Assembly: GCF_000303155.1 (NCBI RefSeq)
Contig: NC_018719.1
Coordinates: 2,232,001-2,296,000, forward strand
Direction: 5' to 3'
DNA: 64,000 nucleotides
Source: Candidatus Nitrososphaera gargensis Ga9.2
Lineage (GTDB): Archaea > Thermoproteota > Nitrososphaeria > Nitrososphaerales > Nitrososphaeraceae
Shown here one piece after another: positions 44,990 to 53,106 of this stretch (within the stretch, counting starts at the first letter, position 1; every line of letters starts with the position of its first letter). The translations under genes were made by a program, and so were the position numbers. The notes beneath the pieces were generated by a model. That model made no database searches, was not told the origin of the DNA, and saw nothing but the letters and a program-made list of their open reading frames with translations.

Positions 44990-45271
44990 TCAGTCGCGTT
45001 CCTTTCGAATTCTTTTACAGAATAGCTTTGAATGTTCATGCATTAGCTCGTCTGGGATAATTGATCTAACTATGTAGACGCTATCGCAAATAGTTTGTTT
45101 ATAGAACTTGCGAATCTCTCCAGCTCTTTTCAGCGACGAGGAGTCGCCTTTTCTCTCAAAATACCTCCTCGCATAATCTAGAAGTTCTAGTCGCATCATG
45201 AGTTCAATGAATACGCGACTTGGGCGACCTAGGTCTTCAGGATCGTCGAATCTAATATTTGCCATCTTCAT
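44990..45271 (-). CDS. Small helical protein of unknown function
   Basis: A 93-residue protein with a charged helical middle (VFIELMMRLELLDYARRYFE) and a basic end (LFCKRIRKERD). No motif is recognised. Its start overlaps the stop of the HTH gene upstream (TAATG), so it is the last gene of the minus-strand module that runs from the integrase side. Role unknown; perhaps a partner of the HTH protein. Confidence 0.5.
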   Translation of the reverse strand: MKMANIRFDDPEDLGRPSRVFIELMMRLELLDYARRYFERKGDSSSLKRAGEIRKFYKQTICDSVYIVRSIIPDELMHEHSKLFCKRIRKERD

Positions 45272-46005
45272 TATTTGATTATCCTTTCCTTTCTCAGAAC
45301 AGTCATGAACGAGTTCCAGCCCTCCGATGACACTTTAAGCAATTCCTGTAAATTCAGAACGCGGTAATCGAGCTTGTTTTCTTCGCAATACTTGTTGATG
45401 TGTTCTGCCACTTCGTTACGAATCTTGTTAGCGTTGTCGTAAATTCGTTCATCAGCCTTTAGCAGCCTGCTTTCTATGTCTGTAAGCTGGCGCTCTATCA
45501 TCAATTTTGTCTGGACATCACTTTCTTTTGAAAGATACTCTTCAAGCCTGGCACGCTGCATTTCAAGCCTCACATAGAATCTGTCATACGCCTCTGCAGT
45601 GCTGTACCCAGGCCGGGCCAGCTCTCGATAGATTGCTTTTAGGTCAGCATAGATTGTGTTCTTGTCAACCTTCATTGCTTCGGCTATCCTTATGCCGGGC
45701 ATCCCCTTCTCAAAATGAAGCCTAGCTACCTCCTTTCGACGCTTTTCCCTTTCTGCCCTTGTATAGGGCGAAAACTTACTAGGTTTTACTATGTTGGTCC
45801 CTTGGATCTTATCGGCGGCTTTTCTTTGCTCTTCGATAAAATCGCTTGTGATATCAAAGGCAGTACCTTTAGACTCCATTAGACATTGAAAGCAGTCAAC
45901 ATAAGAATTCCAATGGCCATGCTTCTCACAGATCGTCAAGTTGCAGGCTGGACCTCCCTTGGATATTGCTCTAAAGGTGTTGCCCCACTGTCTTGGGGGA
46001 TACAT
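45271..46005 (-). CDS. HTH protein with zinc motif, element module
   Basis: A 244-residue protein. The N-terminal part has CNLTICEKHGHWNSYVDCFQ and a final Cys, a possible zinc site. A helix-turn-helix follows: REKRRKEVARLHFEKGMPGI with RIAEAMKVDKNTIYADLKAI, like the homeodomain-type HTH of resolvases and terminase small subunits. The C-terminal half is coiled coil (RLEMQRARLEEYLSKESDVQ). Its start lies 70 bp inside the end of the ATPase gene. It likely binds element DNA, for replication, partition or transcription. Confidence 0.6.
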   Translation of the reverse strand: MYPPRQWGNTFRAISKGGPACNLTICEKHGHWNSYVDCFQCLMESKGTAFDITSDFIEEQRKAADKIQGTNIVKPSKFSPYTRAEREKRRKEVARLHFEKGMPGIRIAEAMKVDKNTIYADLKAIYRELARPGYSTAEAYDRFYVRLEMQRARLEEYLSKESDVQTKLMIERQLTDIESRLLKADERIYDNANKIRNEVAEHINKYCEENKLDYRVLNLQELLKVSSEGWNSFMTVLRKERIIK

Positions 46006-47519
46006 TTTCTATCAGAAGATATATTCCCTGACACAGTGGGGTAGACTAGCATTTTGCGCTTATCTTCTGGGTCAGGCGACTGCTCTATTAGACCTGCCCC
46101 TTCCAGTTGCATAATAACAGATTCTTCAAGCTTTGCTGCAAGCGTCTTGTGGAATACGGTATAGTACTTTGACCTTATTTCCTTCCGACTTAGCCCTACC
46201 TGTGGATTTAGCAGAGGTTGAATCACTTCCCTGTAAATCTTGAAGATATAGGGCGATAGGCCAAGCTCGTTTGATTGCTCTATTTCTTTGTAGAGTTCAA
46301 AGCCAGCGTCAATGTCTGCCTGATTTGCAATTATGGCCACCGGCTTGTCTGCATGGCCGTTGAGCACCTTCTCCCTTTTGAAGCAATTAAGGAGCGCATG
46401 GGCCTTGATGAAGCTGAATATCCTAGGAAAGTCGCGCTGGTGCCGCGGAAGAAGGTAAGCATGTTCCTTCATGAACCTCTCATACACATCCTTTCCATCG
46501 TTTGGAACCAGAACCTCCCTTATACCCCACTGTCTGATTGCCTTTATCCGGTCAACAAGCCAGCTGCGGCGCGGATCATGTTGTATGCGCTTGCGATACT
46601 CCTCTGGGTTGCTCTTTTTAAGCGATACCAGCTCTAGCGATTCTCTGAGCTTTTCTTGATCTGTTGATGGGCTCAACAGTATCATGCGGGTCTTTTCCTG
46701 CTCGTCTGGATCTGTTCTGGTAGTGCAAAAGAATACAGACGGAAAGCCTCTGATAATGACATTTTTTGTCCGGAGGCCTTGCCTTTGGTTCTTGTCAGTT
46801 ATTTTGTAGTAAAGCTCTTTCATGTCCTTGCTTAGAAGTGGCCGCAGCTTTTCCAGCAGTTGAAAGTGCGGCTGGTCGAGGAAGATCAGGTTCTTGTGCT
46901 CTAGGTCCCTGAATAGCACCTTTTTCTCATTATCCCATTTGCCGTCATGATAGAACGCTGTAGGGCTTGCGGAGGCCAGAATCTCCACCTCTTCTTTGGG
47001 AAAATAGCTTGCTACTTCTATTGGAATGTATGATTTGCCTGCCGAGGATTCGGACTGAAAGCCAAGATTGAGCTGGTCTTCGTTTGATTGCGCAAGCAGC
47101 ATGCCGCAGAATGTAATCAATTTGGCCGCTTCATCCTTCTTTATTGATGTCGACAAGATTGCTGAAACTTCTTGGAATGTAACCTCCCTCGTAAGATCAT
47201 CTGTCAGAACTATTGGCTGTTCTTTTGATTCTTGAGCTGTTGTTGTCTTCTCTACCTTACCCTTTGGCTTAAGTCTTTGCAGATGGTACTCCTTGACCAT
47301 TGCAATTGACCATTTGTTGACATTTTCAGTAGATACATAGTCAATGTTGTACTTTTGGCAATATTCATAGACCGCATTTTCAATTGATTCTTTGCTAACA
47401 CGCTGCGGTAGTAGGATTGGATACTTGCTTTCTCCATTGATCAATAGCCTGTCGTCATTATAGGATAGGTATTGGAGATAGGCTTCAAAGTTGGCTTGTG
47501 CATCACTAGATTGAGTCAT
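45936..47519 (-). CDS. AAA-type ATPase with C-terminal winged helix, element replication candidate
   Basis: A 527-residue protein. The N-terminal 150 residues are helical and unknown. The ATPase core has Walker A SESSAGKS (156-163), Walker B NLIFLDQ (210-216, with Gln after the Asp instead of Glu), a sensor-like VFFCTTRTD and a candidate arginine finger in EQEKTRMILLSP. The C-terminus has a winged helix (LSRKEIRSKYYTVFHKTLAA, QLEGAGLIEQSPDPEDKRKM). This layout resembles MCM/SF3-like helicases or Cdc6-like initiators of archaeal elements. A replication or partition role is an inference. It overlaps the start of the upstream zinc-ribbon stop by four bases. Confidence 0.6.
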   Translation of the reverse strand: MTQSSDAQANFEAYLQYLSYNDDRLLINGESKYPILLPQRVSKESIENAVYEYCQKYNIDYVSTENVNKWSIAMVKEYHLQRLKPKGKVEKTTTAQESKEQPIVLTDDLTREVTFQEVSAILSTSIKKDEAAKLITFCGMLLAQSNEDQLNLGFQSESSAGKSYIPIEVASYFPKEEVEILASASPTAFYHDGKWDNEKKVLFRDLEHKNLIFLDQPHFQLLEKLRPLLSKDMKELYYKITDKNQRQGLRTKNVIIRGFPSVFFCTTRTDPDEQEKTRMILLSPSTDQEKLRESLELVSLKKSNPEEYRKRIQHDPRRSWLVDRIKAIRQWGIREVLVPNDGKDVYERFMKEHAYLLPRHQRDFPRIFSFIKAHALLNCFKREKVLNGHADKPVAIIANQADIDAGFELYKEIEQSNELGLSPYIFKIYREVIQPLLNPQVGLSRKEIRSKYYTVFHKTLAAKLEESVIMQLEGAGLIEQSPDPEDKRKMLVYPTVSGNISSDRKCIPQDSGATPLEQYPREVQPAT

Positions 47520-47683
47520 TTGCCTTCCATTCCCACTGAAAGTGAACTATGACAGCAGCACTTGCAAATGAATCGTCTTGCAAGTACATCTGAAACGTAA
47601 AAGCCCGTACATTCAGAGCAGGATGATGTCAGGCATTTGTGAATTATCTCTGTCTGGAATTGGCTCCTTTCCATACTACTCAT
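47516..47683 (-). CDS. Small zinc-ribbon protein, element module
   Basis: A 55-residue protein from the ATG at 47683, whose ATGAGTAG overlaps the stop of the small antitoxin-like gene. It has HKCLTSSCSECTGFYVSD and RRFICKCCCH, enough Cys for one zinc ribbon. Its stop overlaps the ATPase start (ATGA). The string of overlaps from 47813 to 45936 shows one operon. Function unknown; small zinc proteins are frequent in archaeal elements. Confidence 0.5.
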   Translation of the reverse strand: MSSMERSQFQTEIIHKCLTSSCSECTGFYVSDVLARRFICKCCCHSSLSVGMEGK

Positions 47684-47813
47684 CAGCGTCTCGCCCCTCA
47701 GCATTCGAGATGAGTTTAGAAATTACAGAATCAAACGAGTCTTCCAATGTTCCAAGCCTAACCAGCTTGCGGTAGGTCTCCTCTGTGACCTTGATTGATT
47801 TTACGGCGGTCAT
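47676..47813 (-). CDS. Small antitoxin-like (RHH/VapB-type) protein
   Basis: A 45-codon frame too short for routine gene finding. It reads TAVKSIKVTEETYRKLVRLG and TLEDSFDSVISKLISNAEGR. The pattern (IKVTEETYRKL...SFDSVISKLI) is that of short archaeal antitoxin-like ribbon-helix-helix proteins. It starts the minus-strand operon of the element; its end overlaps the zinc-ribbon start. No toxin gene stands beside it, so it may be a transcriptional regulator of the operon. Confidence 0.55.
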   Translation of the reverse strand: MTAVKSIKVTEETYRKLVRLGTLEDSFDSVISKLISNAEGRDADE

Positions 47814-47961
47814 GGTAGACAGAGGGTAGAGACTAGAATATGAGAACTAATTCTTCCTTTACGGAGGGGATATTACGCCAATCACGGCTGCACATGTTCT
47901 GCAATTGTCGTAATTGCGGCTAGCATCGCCAAAAACCTAATCTAGAATAACTTTTTTCAAA

Positions 47962-48954
47962 CTATGCCAAGGTGTCTGGAAAGTTGGCTATTCCCTTGCG
48001 CTCCTTAAATGCCAGCAATCTTTTCTCAATTTCCGCTCGCTTGGATTCGAACCTTTCTTTAGCGTTCCGCCCCAAATAACCTTGTATATTTTGCTCAAAT
48101 AACTGTCTTGCTTCCTTGGGAACCTTCATCGCAGCTTCCGCTTCACACTTTCGCTTACCGACCGTATCTATCCACTCCTGAATGAAGCGCTTGATTTTGC
48201 CATTTTTGTTGGGTTTGCTCATATCCTTGCCTGACCCTGATAGGAGGTTATCAATCCAAGTTAAATTGTGTCTGTCAATAAAGTCCTTGTTAAGGCAAAA
48301 CCGCTTTATCTGATTCCTATGCATGCTAATATTTATTCGATTACCGTTTATGTCAAGAAGACCATCTAATTGATGTATATTTTCAATAAGCGTGTCAGAG
48401 ATATGCTTGCCATAGGGGTCGAAATCGCCAGCATAAAGAATTATTGGAGTTAATCCCCTAGATTCTGCCCACATGCATCGCTTGATCAAATCATATCGCT
48501 GGTTTATGTCGGACCAGCCTTTGCCGTTAGCGACCGGGATATGATACTCTTTGCAAATAGGCATGAACAAGTTCTTAAGGTCAAGCTTCTCTACTAGGAG
48601 CTGGAGATAATATTTCTCTCCTTCCCACCAATCAGGACTATACCAATTGTGTGCGTTATTCCAGACATTTCTTACCATCTCAACAAAATAATCCTCAACA
48701 GTTACCTGTTCAGGCTCTTCTACCCCTTCAAATATTCGCTCATTATATTCGGCAGTGAAATCTACGGGGAGTTTACCATTTTTTCTACACTCAGTTATGA
48801 ATTTCTCAGCATCATCAAAATCTCCCTTTGTTATCACACCCTCATTTTCAAGTATGTAACACCACGACCTAGCACCTACCCGATTCTCTAATGTTGGGCT
48901 TATCCTTATGACTGTGTCCAGAATCATCCTTTTCCATTCCTTGCTACGTTTCAT
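47962..48954 (-). CDS. Toprim-domain protein (TopoVI-A-like), element module
   Basis: A 330-residue protein. The N-terminal half is unknown (LDTVIRISPTLENRVGARSW, then WWEGEKYYLQLLVEKLD). The Toprim core is LLVEKLDLKNLFMPICKEYH with Glu122, and LTPIILYAGDFDPYGKHISD with Asp177 and Asp179, closest in pattern to the TopoVI A subunit/Spo11 Toprim. The winged-helix domain with the catalytic Tyr of Spo11 is not evident. The C-terminus is coiled coil. It probably binds metal and acts as a nuclease or topoisomerase-like enzyme for the element. Confidence 0.62.
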   Translation of the reverse strand: MKRSKEWKRMILDTVIRISPTLENRVGARSWCYILENEGVITKGDFDDAEKFITECRKNGKLPVDFTAEYNERIFEGVEEPEQVTVEDYFVEMVRNVWNNAHNWYSPDWWEGEKYYLQLLVEKLDLKNLFMPICKEYHIPVANGKGWSDINQRYDLIKRCMWAESRGLTPIILYAGDFDPYGKHISDTLIENIHQLDGLLDINGNRINISMHRNQIKRFCLNKDFIDRHNLTWIDNLLSGSGKDMSKPNKNGKIKRFIQEWIDTVGKRKCEAEAAMKVPKEARQLFEQNIQGYLGRNAKERFESKRAEIEKRLLAFKERKGIANFPDTLA

Positions 48955-49063
48955 CCAACTGTACTTCCCATTCAGGCAGGTTTTGCCTTTGTTCCTTCAT
49001 TTCTAGAAGGAGTATATAATGAATGAAGCACCAGAAGGGGAGGGGGTATAGAAAGTGGACAGA

Positions 49064-50428
49064 TTATCCACTTTCCCTAGGCTGTTCCTTGATGAGGCCC
49101 TCCCTGTATAACTGGCGGTATAGCGCTTGCAGCTGGTCTTGGACTACTTTTAGGCGTTCTTCCTTTGCTTGTTCTTGGTCAAGCGTGTCCTTGTATGCAT
49201 CGTAGGTCAGCACCATCTTGCACTTGAAACAGAACCTCTCGTCGGGCTTGTTTGGCTCGTTGCAGTTTGGACATGCCTTTGACTTTAGTATCTCTATCTG
49301 CTTTTGCGAGTGCTTGATTATCCCGTATGCTTCAAGGAGCGAGTTTGACGATTCGGTCCCAAAATAATGCAGGTATACCTGCGGCATCTTGCTTGACATC
49401 GTCCAGCCAGCGTGGTCTCGCAGCGTGGTTTCTTTCAGGATCTGCGACTTTTGCGTCAGCGCCGAGTGCCTGAATATGTAGAGGTTCCATGGCTTGGCAA
49501 TCATACTCTTGATGTGCTCTTTGTCAGTTGCTGGCACTGAAGGTTCTTCTAACAACCTTGGAAAGTATTTTGTCCTGTAGTGTTTGGCAAAGTGCCACCA
49601 TAGCCCATCTCTGGTGATTGGCCTGCCATAGTTCGAGTCTCCAAGTGACAAAAAGAGCGCAGCTTCAGGATTGTTTCGGAGTGGATGTTCCTGCAGCCAT
49701 TCCTTGATGTAGGGGATGGACGATATTAGTGGCAGCGTCCTTGGCCTCGTCTTGCCTGAAACCAGAATCTCCGCATACTGGATCCCATCCGGCGACAGCT
49801 TGAACTTGATGTCTTTTATCTTTAGCCGCAGTAGTTCATGGGGCCTGGCAGAGGTGTCATAGGCTATAGCATGGTAGCATCTATCCCTCTTCATTGGACA
49901 GTATTTCAAAAAGACAGCATGCTCTTCGTTTGTCCAAATGTCTGAGGGCTTGTAGGGTGACTTTTCCTTCCGTGGAAGCCTCTTGACCCCTCTCATACAT
50001 GGCGGGGTTATCCTCTGCCTGTGGTCTGGCTCGTCAGGGTTGTACAGCCACCGGAAGAACTTGTTCAGGAGCATCTGGCGGTTGTTGTATGTGCCAATCC
50101 ACTTGTGGGTTGGGTCCTCAGACTCGGGCTTGCGAAGCTTGTTCAGATAAGCCAAGATATCATCTTTTGTCATGTCCTTGAAGGACTTGGCATGTTCATG
50201 GAACGCAGAGAGCTGGAAGATTATCTTGATCTTCCATTCCTTGGTCGAGTCTTTGATGTTTATCTCGTTCTGCTCGGCTGTGATAAAATCGGCCAGTATC
50301 TGGGCGTTTTCGCTGTTGGTGTTTGCAAGTTTCAGAAAGAGACTTCTGCAGTAGCGTTCAAGGTTAGCCGTCAAAAGCACTATGGTCTTTTCGAGCTGGG
50401 AGGGCGGCAGCTGTTCGGTTAAAGCCAT
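49064..50428 (-). CDS. int: Tyrosine recombinase (integrase) of the element
   Basis: A 454-residue integrase. I use the ATG at 50428 because AGGAGG lies eight bases before it; an earlier ATG at 50485 lacks such a site. The N-terminal SAM-like domain (IKIIFQLSAFHEHAKSFKDM, NNRQMLLNKFFRWLYNPDEP) binds arm sites. Catalytic residues are Arg in DTSARPHELLRLKIKDIK, Lys in SGKTRPRTLPL, the Arg-His pair in LYIFRHSALTQ, His/Trp in LRDHAGWTM and the nucleophile Tyr in PQVYLHYFGTE. A zinc ribbon (CPNCNEPNKPDERFCFKCK) and coiled coil end the protein, as in other archaeal integrases. It lies next to the tRNA-Ser target and is intact, so the element may still excise. Confidence 0.9.
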   Translation of the reverse strand: MALTEQLPPSQLEKTIVLLTANLERYCRSLFLKLANTNSENAQILADFITAEQNEINIKDSTKEWKIKIIFQLSAFHEHAKSFKDMTKDDILAYLNKLRKPESEDPTHKWIGTYNNRQMLLNKFFRWLYNPDEPDHRQRITPPCMRGVKRLPRKEKSPYKPSDIWTNEEHAVFLKYCPMKRDRCYHAIAYDTSARPHELLRLKIKDIKFKLSPDGIQYAEILVSGKTRPRTLPLISSIPYIKEWLQEHPLRNNPEAALFLSLGDSNYGRPITRDGLWWHFAKHYRTKYFPRLLEEPSVPATDKEHIKSMIAKPWNLYIFRHSALTQKSQILKETTLRDHAGWTMSSKMPQVYLHYFGTESSNSLLEAYGIIKHSQKQIEILKSKACPNCNEPNKPDERFCFKCKMVLTYDAYKDTLDQEQAKEERLKVVQDQLQALYRQLYREGLIKEQPRESG

Positions 50429-50550
50429 AGTCGGTTCCTCCTTTTGTCGTTGTCTGTCGTTTGCTTGGCTCCGGGTGGCCTGCATTCTTGTTCAGAAGGT
50501 GAATACCCACAGGCGCTAAAGAGAACTATTTTGGATGACTCCAAAAGTAG

Positions 50551-50573
50551 AGCGCGGGGAGTGGGATTCGAAC
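50551..50573. repeat. attR: 23-bp repeat within tRNA-Ser 3' end
   Basis: Identical to 31816-31838. It covers the acceptor 3' strand, discriminator and part of the T-arm of the tRNA-Ser gene. The integration left the tRNA gene whole at this end. Confidence 0.88.
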
Positions 50574-50636
50574 CCACGTGTCCTTTCGGACATGGGATTA
50601 GCAATCCCACGCCCTGCCAGGCTAGGCGACCCCCGC
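50553..50636 (-). tRNA. tRNA-Ser (anticodon GCU)
   Basis: On the minus strand the sequence folds as a class II tRNA of 84 nt. The acceptor is GCGGGGG with TCCCCGC (one G-U pair) and discriminator G, as expected for archaeal tRNA-Ser. The anticodon stem-loop is TGGGA-TTGCTAA-TCCCA with anticodon GCU; the long variable arm is TGTCC-GAAA-GGACA; the T-loop has GGTTCGAATCC. No CCA is encoded and there is no intron. It is the integration target of the element. Confidence 0.95.
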
Positions 50637-50970
50637 AGCCCGCTAATCTCATTTAAGCTGTGCCAATTTATACTATCCGCAGCGTCATTGGCGTGACAGC
50701 AGGTTGTCACGGTTCCTTTCGGCTCTGTAAAGCCTCTTTCCACCAGTAGTGGCAGTTCTTCACGCTGGAATATGTCTAGATTCTTCCTAATTCTAGAACG
50801 CATCTGCCTCTCATAGTCCATAGAAACTTGAAGATTACCCACTAACCAGTCAATCTCGTCAACAGGGCCGGCCGAATTTCAGAGTGGAAGGTGGTTGATT
50901 GCATTGTCGATGGATTCTTCATTTTCTGCTTAAAGCTTTTGTGGAGTGAGATACTAGATACGTCATAGGC
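50637..50970. other. Intergenic stretch after the tRNA gene
   Basis: About 330 bp that must hold the promoter of the minus-strand tRNA-Ser. Frames over it (for example 50516-50842, minus) run through the tRNA gene and are not coding. I see no further feature. Confidence 0.4.
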
Positions 50971-51126
50971 ATGAGTCGAGAAAAACGCTTCAAGAACACG
51001 TTTGCCCCATGGGTAGAGAACAAGTGGCTAACCGTTGAAATGCTGATAGGGATGGTGAAGATAGGCTTTCCATGGGAGAAAATGCCACATGACGCTCAAA
51101 TAGCTATACTGGAAGCAATGCGCTAG
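50971..51126 (+). CDS. Small protein of unknown function
   Basis: A 51-codon frame encoding SREKRFKNTFAPWVENKWLT and VEMLIGMVKIGFPWEKMPHD plus a helical end. The even use of Trp, Pro and charged residues looks protein-like. Its TATA-like upstream sequence is weak. It is below the usual length cutoff and stands apart from known genes. Confidence 0.4.
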   Translation: MSREKRFKNTFAPWVENKWLTVEMLIGMVKIGFPWEKMPHDAQIAILEAMR

Positions 51127-51155
51127 AGAAGGTTGCAGAACTCGCTCAAATAGCC

Positions 51156-51533
51156 TTATTGGTACATAGGATTCCCACTCAGACCCAGCTCTCTTTTCCT
51201 TCGCTCAAGAAGTTCATGAGGATCATAACGTAGCCATTTCTCAATATCAGGGTCAACTTTTAGCCCATGGCGTTTTCTTTCCTCAATCAGCATATACAAA
51301 TTAAGTTGTGCATCCACCTCCTTGTTCCAGAGTTTTTCCTGTAAGAATTCTACCATCTCCTTGCTCCCAATCATCTCATAGAACGCCAGCTTTTCTCTTG
51401 TGTTCAACTTTGCTATATCACGCTCTAGTTCATTTGTGAGTCGAATCATTTCTTCGCACAATTCCAGCTTGTAAGCAGCTCTTATAGCGGCTTCCGGGTT
51501 TGGAGAATGGGCAATTATTTTTTCAAAGTCCAT
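51156..51533 (-). CDS. Helical protein of unknown function
   Basis: A 125-residue, mostly helical protein (AAYKLELCEEMIRLTNELER, LAFYEMIGSKEMVEFLQEKL, YMLIEERKRHGLKVDPDIEK). No motif is recognised. It follows the zinc-ribbon gene at 51543 by nine bases, so they are probably one operon. The pair looks like mobile-element cargo but lies outside the repeats that bound the element. Confidence 0.55.
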   Translation of the reverse strand: MDFEKIIAHSPNPEAAIRAAYKLELCEEMIRLTNELERDIAKLNTREKLAFYEMIGSKEMVEFLQEKLWNKEVDAQLNLYMLIEERKRHGLKVDPDIEKWLRYDPHELLERRKRELGLSGNPMYQ

Positions 51534-51542
51534 ATTCCAAGT

Positions 51543-51926
51543 CTACTTCTCTTTCGACTTCCTGATTCGCTCAGCCAATTTCATTATTATCTTGTCAATT
51601 TGCTCATTCGTCAATGGTTGTTGGCTTTCTACTGGATGTTCCGGTTTTGACAGTTCTGACTGAGCGTCAGGAGCAACTTCATTCGATACTTGGGGCAATT
51701 TCGGACTAGTAGGAACCTGCGGTGGGTTGTTCTTCAATTCATCATCCTTTTTCTCCTGCTGAACTTGATTAGAATGTAGGACTTGAACTTGTGGCCTGGG
51801 ACCTTCTGAAGCTAGAATGGAGTTGACCCGGTTCTTCCGTTTACAACATGGACAGGTGGCCCTAGCCTTGTTTCCCTTACATGGCCATTGATAAGAACAG
51901 AACTTACAAGTTGTTTGGACTGCCAT
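51543..51926 (-). CDS. Zinc-ribbon protein with disordered Pro/Gln linker
   Basis: A 127-residue protein. The N-terminal zinc ribbon is TCKFCSYQWPC with TCPCCKRKNRV. A long Pro/Gln/Ser-rich linker (about residues 45-105) leads to a short C-terminal helix (EQIDKIIMKLAERIRKSKEK). The design suggests a DNA- or protein-binding adaptor. It is co-directional with 51156-51533. Confidence 0.55.
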   Translation of the reverse strand: MAVQTTCKFCSYQWPCKGNKARATCPCCKRKNRVNSILASEGPRPQVQVLHSNQVQQEKKDDELKNNPPQVPTSPKLPQVSNEVAPDAQSELSKPEHPVESQQPLTNEQIDKIIMKLAERIRKSKEK

Positions 51927-52314
51927 TACCTACAGTTGTATTATGTCTGGCTGCAAATAAAAGGCTCATCTTTACGGCTTTTGGTGTAGAGTATCTTTTG
52001 ACTAGGAGTAAGGACTATTAGTCATGACTCCTTACTACTTGACTCTTAATGTTGTACGATCGAGGGAGAGGAGAAATTCCAAGGGCGATAATGAATCCCA
52101 AATAATATACTTAGCTGCATTTAGCTGCAGTCCAGCTGCACAGAAAAGGGTAGCATTTGAGACCATATTGATTGAGGAGGGAGAGGGAGAAGAAGAGTAG
52201 TAACTCTAGTATCAGTCATCGCCGCGTCATCCTAGCAGACATTTAATAGTATATAAAAGAACTAATTATTTTCTGAACTGAAACGCATACATGCGCATAT
52301 ACATGCGCGCGCCC
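51927..52314. other. Intergenic region with alternating purine-pyrimidine tract
   Basis: About 390 bp, mostly without pattern. Its right end holds a 30-nt unbroken run of alternating purine and pyrimidine (52283-52312: ACGCATACATGCGCATATAC and on), just after the stop of the minus-strand gene at 52315. Such runs can adopt Z-DNA and contain nested small palindromes. A TATA-like AGTATATAAAAG (52247-52258) also lies here. Confidence 0.45.
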
Positions 52315-53085
52315 TTACTTTAGCGAGATCCTGACAAGGACCTTGCCGTCGGTGTCTAGGCCGACGTGATGTATTTCGATCCTGTCCTTGAACGTGTGGC
52401 TTACCTTCTCAAGCACCGACCAGGTGAGCCTGTCGCTCTCGCCTGCCTTTACCTTGTAATACCCATTGGCATCATCCTGTATGATGCAGTCCGCTTCAAG
52501 GGCCATGAGGTAGCCCTGAAGCATCGCGATTGCCTCGGGCCGGGGCTTGGCGGCGGTTGCCAGTGAAAGCTTGTGTTGCTGCCTGTCGATGCCATTGAGC
52601 TCGCCGTCGTTATTATTATTGTGGCGGACCGATGCCATGGTGGTGGTGGTGGCGGCTGCTGTCATGGTCTGATCCTTCTTGCCCCCTCCTACAAGGTTGG
52701 GCGCTGCCATAGGGAGCTCGCTATCGCTCATGGTGGCGACCAGCTCTGACAGCGTCTTTGCGACCTGTCCCTCCGAAGTGGGCGAGGTTATCACGAATAC
52801 ATGCATATCGGCCGTGCCGAACAAAAAGATGTCGTGCCTTGCAAAGCGCGTCACAGTGAACTTGTGTGGGCCGGAGATGTCCTCTAGCTGGCGTATGAGC
52901 GAGAACATCAGGGACAGCTGGACGTCAAGCGTGTCATGCCTCTCTATCGGCAGGGAAAAGCTGGCTTTGCCCCTCCGAAAGGAAAGCAGCTTAGCATTGT
53001 TGTCCAGCACGCCGGCAAATATCAAAAAGGCAGAGATGTCCGCGTCGATCTTGTCCAATAACCTCTCTATAGAGTTGCCGGACAC
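52315..53085 (-). CDS. Two-domain protein of unknown function near the pilus genes
   Basis: A 256-residue protein. The N-terminal domain (about 1-125) has ADISAFLIFAGVLDNNAKLL, VQLSLMFSLIRQLEDISGPH and DIFLFGTADMHVFVITSPTS, which looks like a roadblock/profilin-type fold. A low-complexity linker rich in Thr, Ala and Asn follows (about 140-165). The C-terminal domain (175-256) has IAMLQGYLMALEADCIIQDD and ends IEIHHVGLDTDGKVLVRISL. It lies 21 bp after the TrmB gene in the same direction. A signalling or scaffold role is a guess. Confidence 0.6.
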   Translation of the reverse strand: MSGNSIERLLDKIDADISAFLIFAGVLDNNAKLLSFRRGKASFSLPIERHDTLDVQLSLMFSLIRQLEDISGPHKFTVTRFARHDIFLFGTADMHVFVITSPTSEGQVAKTLSELVATMSDSELPMAAPNLVGGGKKDQTMTAAATTTTMASVRHNNNNDGELNGIDRQQHKLSLATAAKPRPEAIAMLQGYLMALEADCIIQDDANGYYKVKAGESDRLTWSVLEKVSHTFKDRIEIHHVGLDTDGKVLVRISLK

Positions 53086-53106
53086 ATGGCCAGCTACCCC
53101 AGTCGC

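Larger units (their letters stand above)
31816..50573. mobile_element. Integrated mobile element in tRNA-Ser(GCU), carrying defence genes
   Basis: The segment is bounded by 23-bp direct repeats of the tRNA-Ser 3' end. A tyrosine integrase lies at the tRNA-proximal end, 125 bp from the attachment site. Cargo from left to right is: zinc-motif protein, methyltransferase, two-helix membrane protein, AbiEi/AbiEii-like pair, AlbA_2 protein, HEPN-like protein, and type I restriction-modification operon. A minus-strand core module follows: unknown protein, HTH protein, AAA ATPase, zinc ribbon, antitoxin-like protein and Toprim protein. No capsid, terminase or conjugation genes were recognised, so it resembles the cryptic integrated elements described from thaumarchaea. 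Several cargo genes are visibly more A/T-rich than the chromosome. Confidence 0.85.

Noticed and set aside
47252-47437. Minus-strand frame of 61 codons inside the ATPase gene
   Set aside because: It is an alternate frame of the 45936-47519 gene and lacks coding character.
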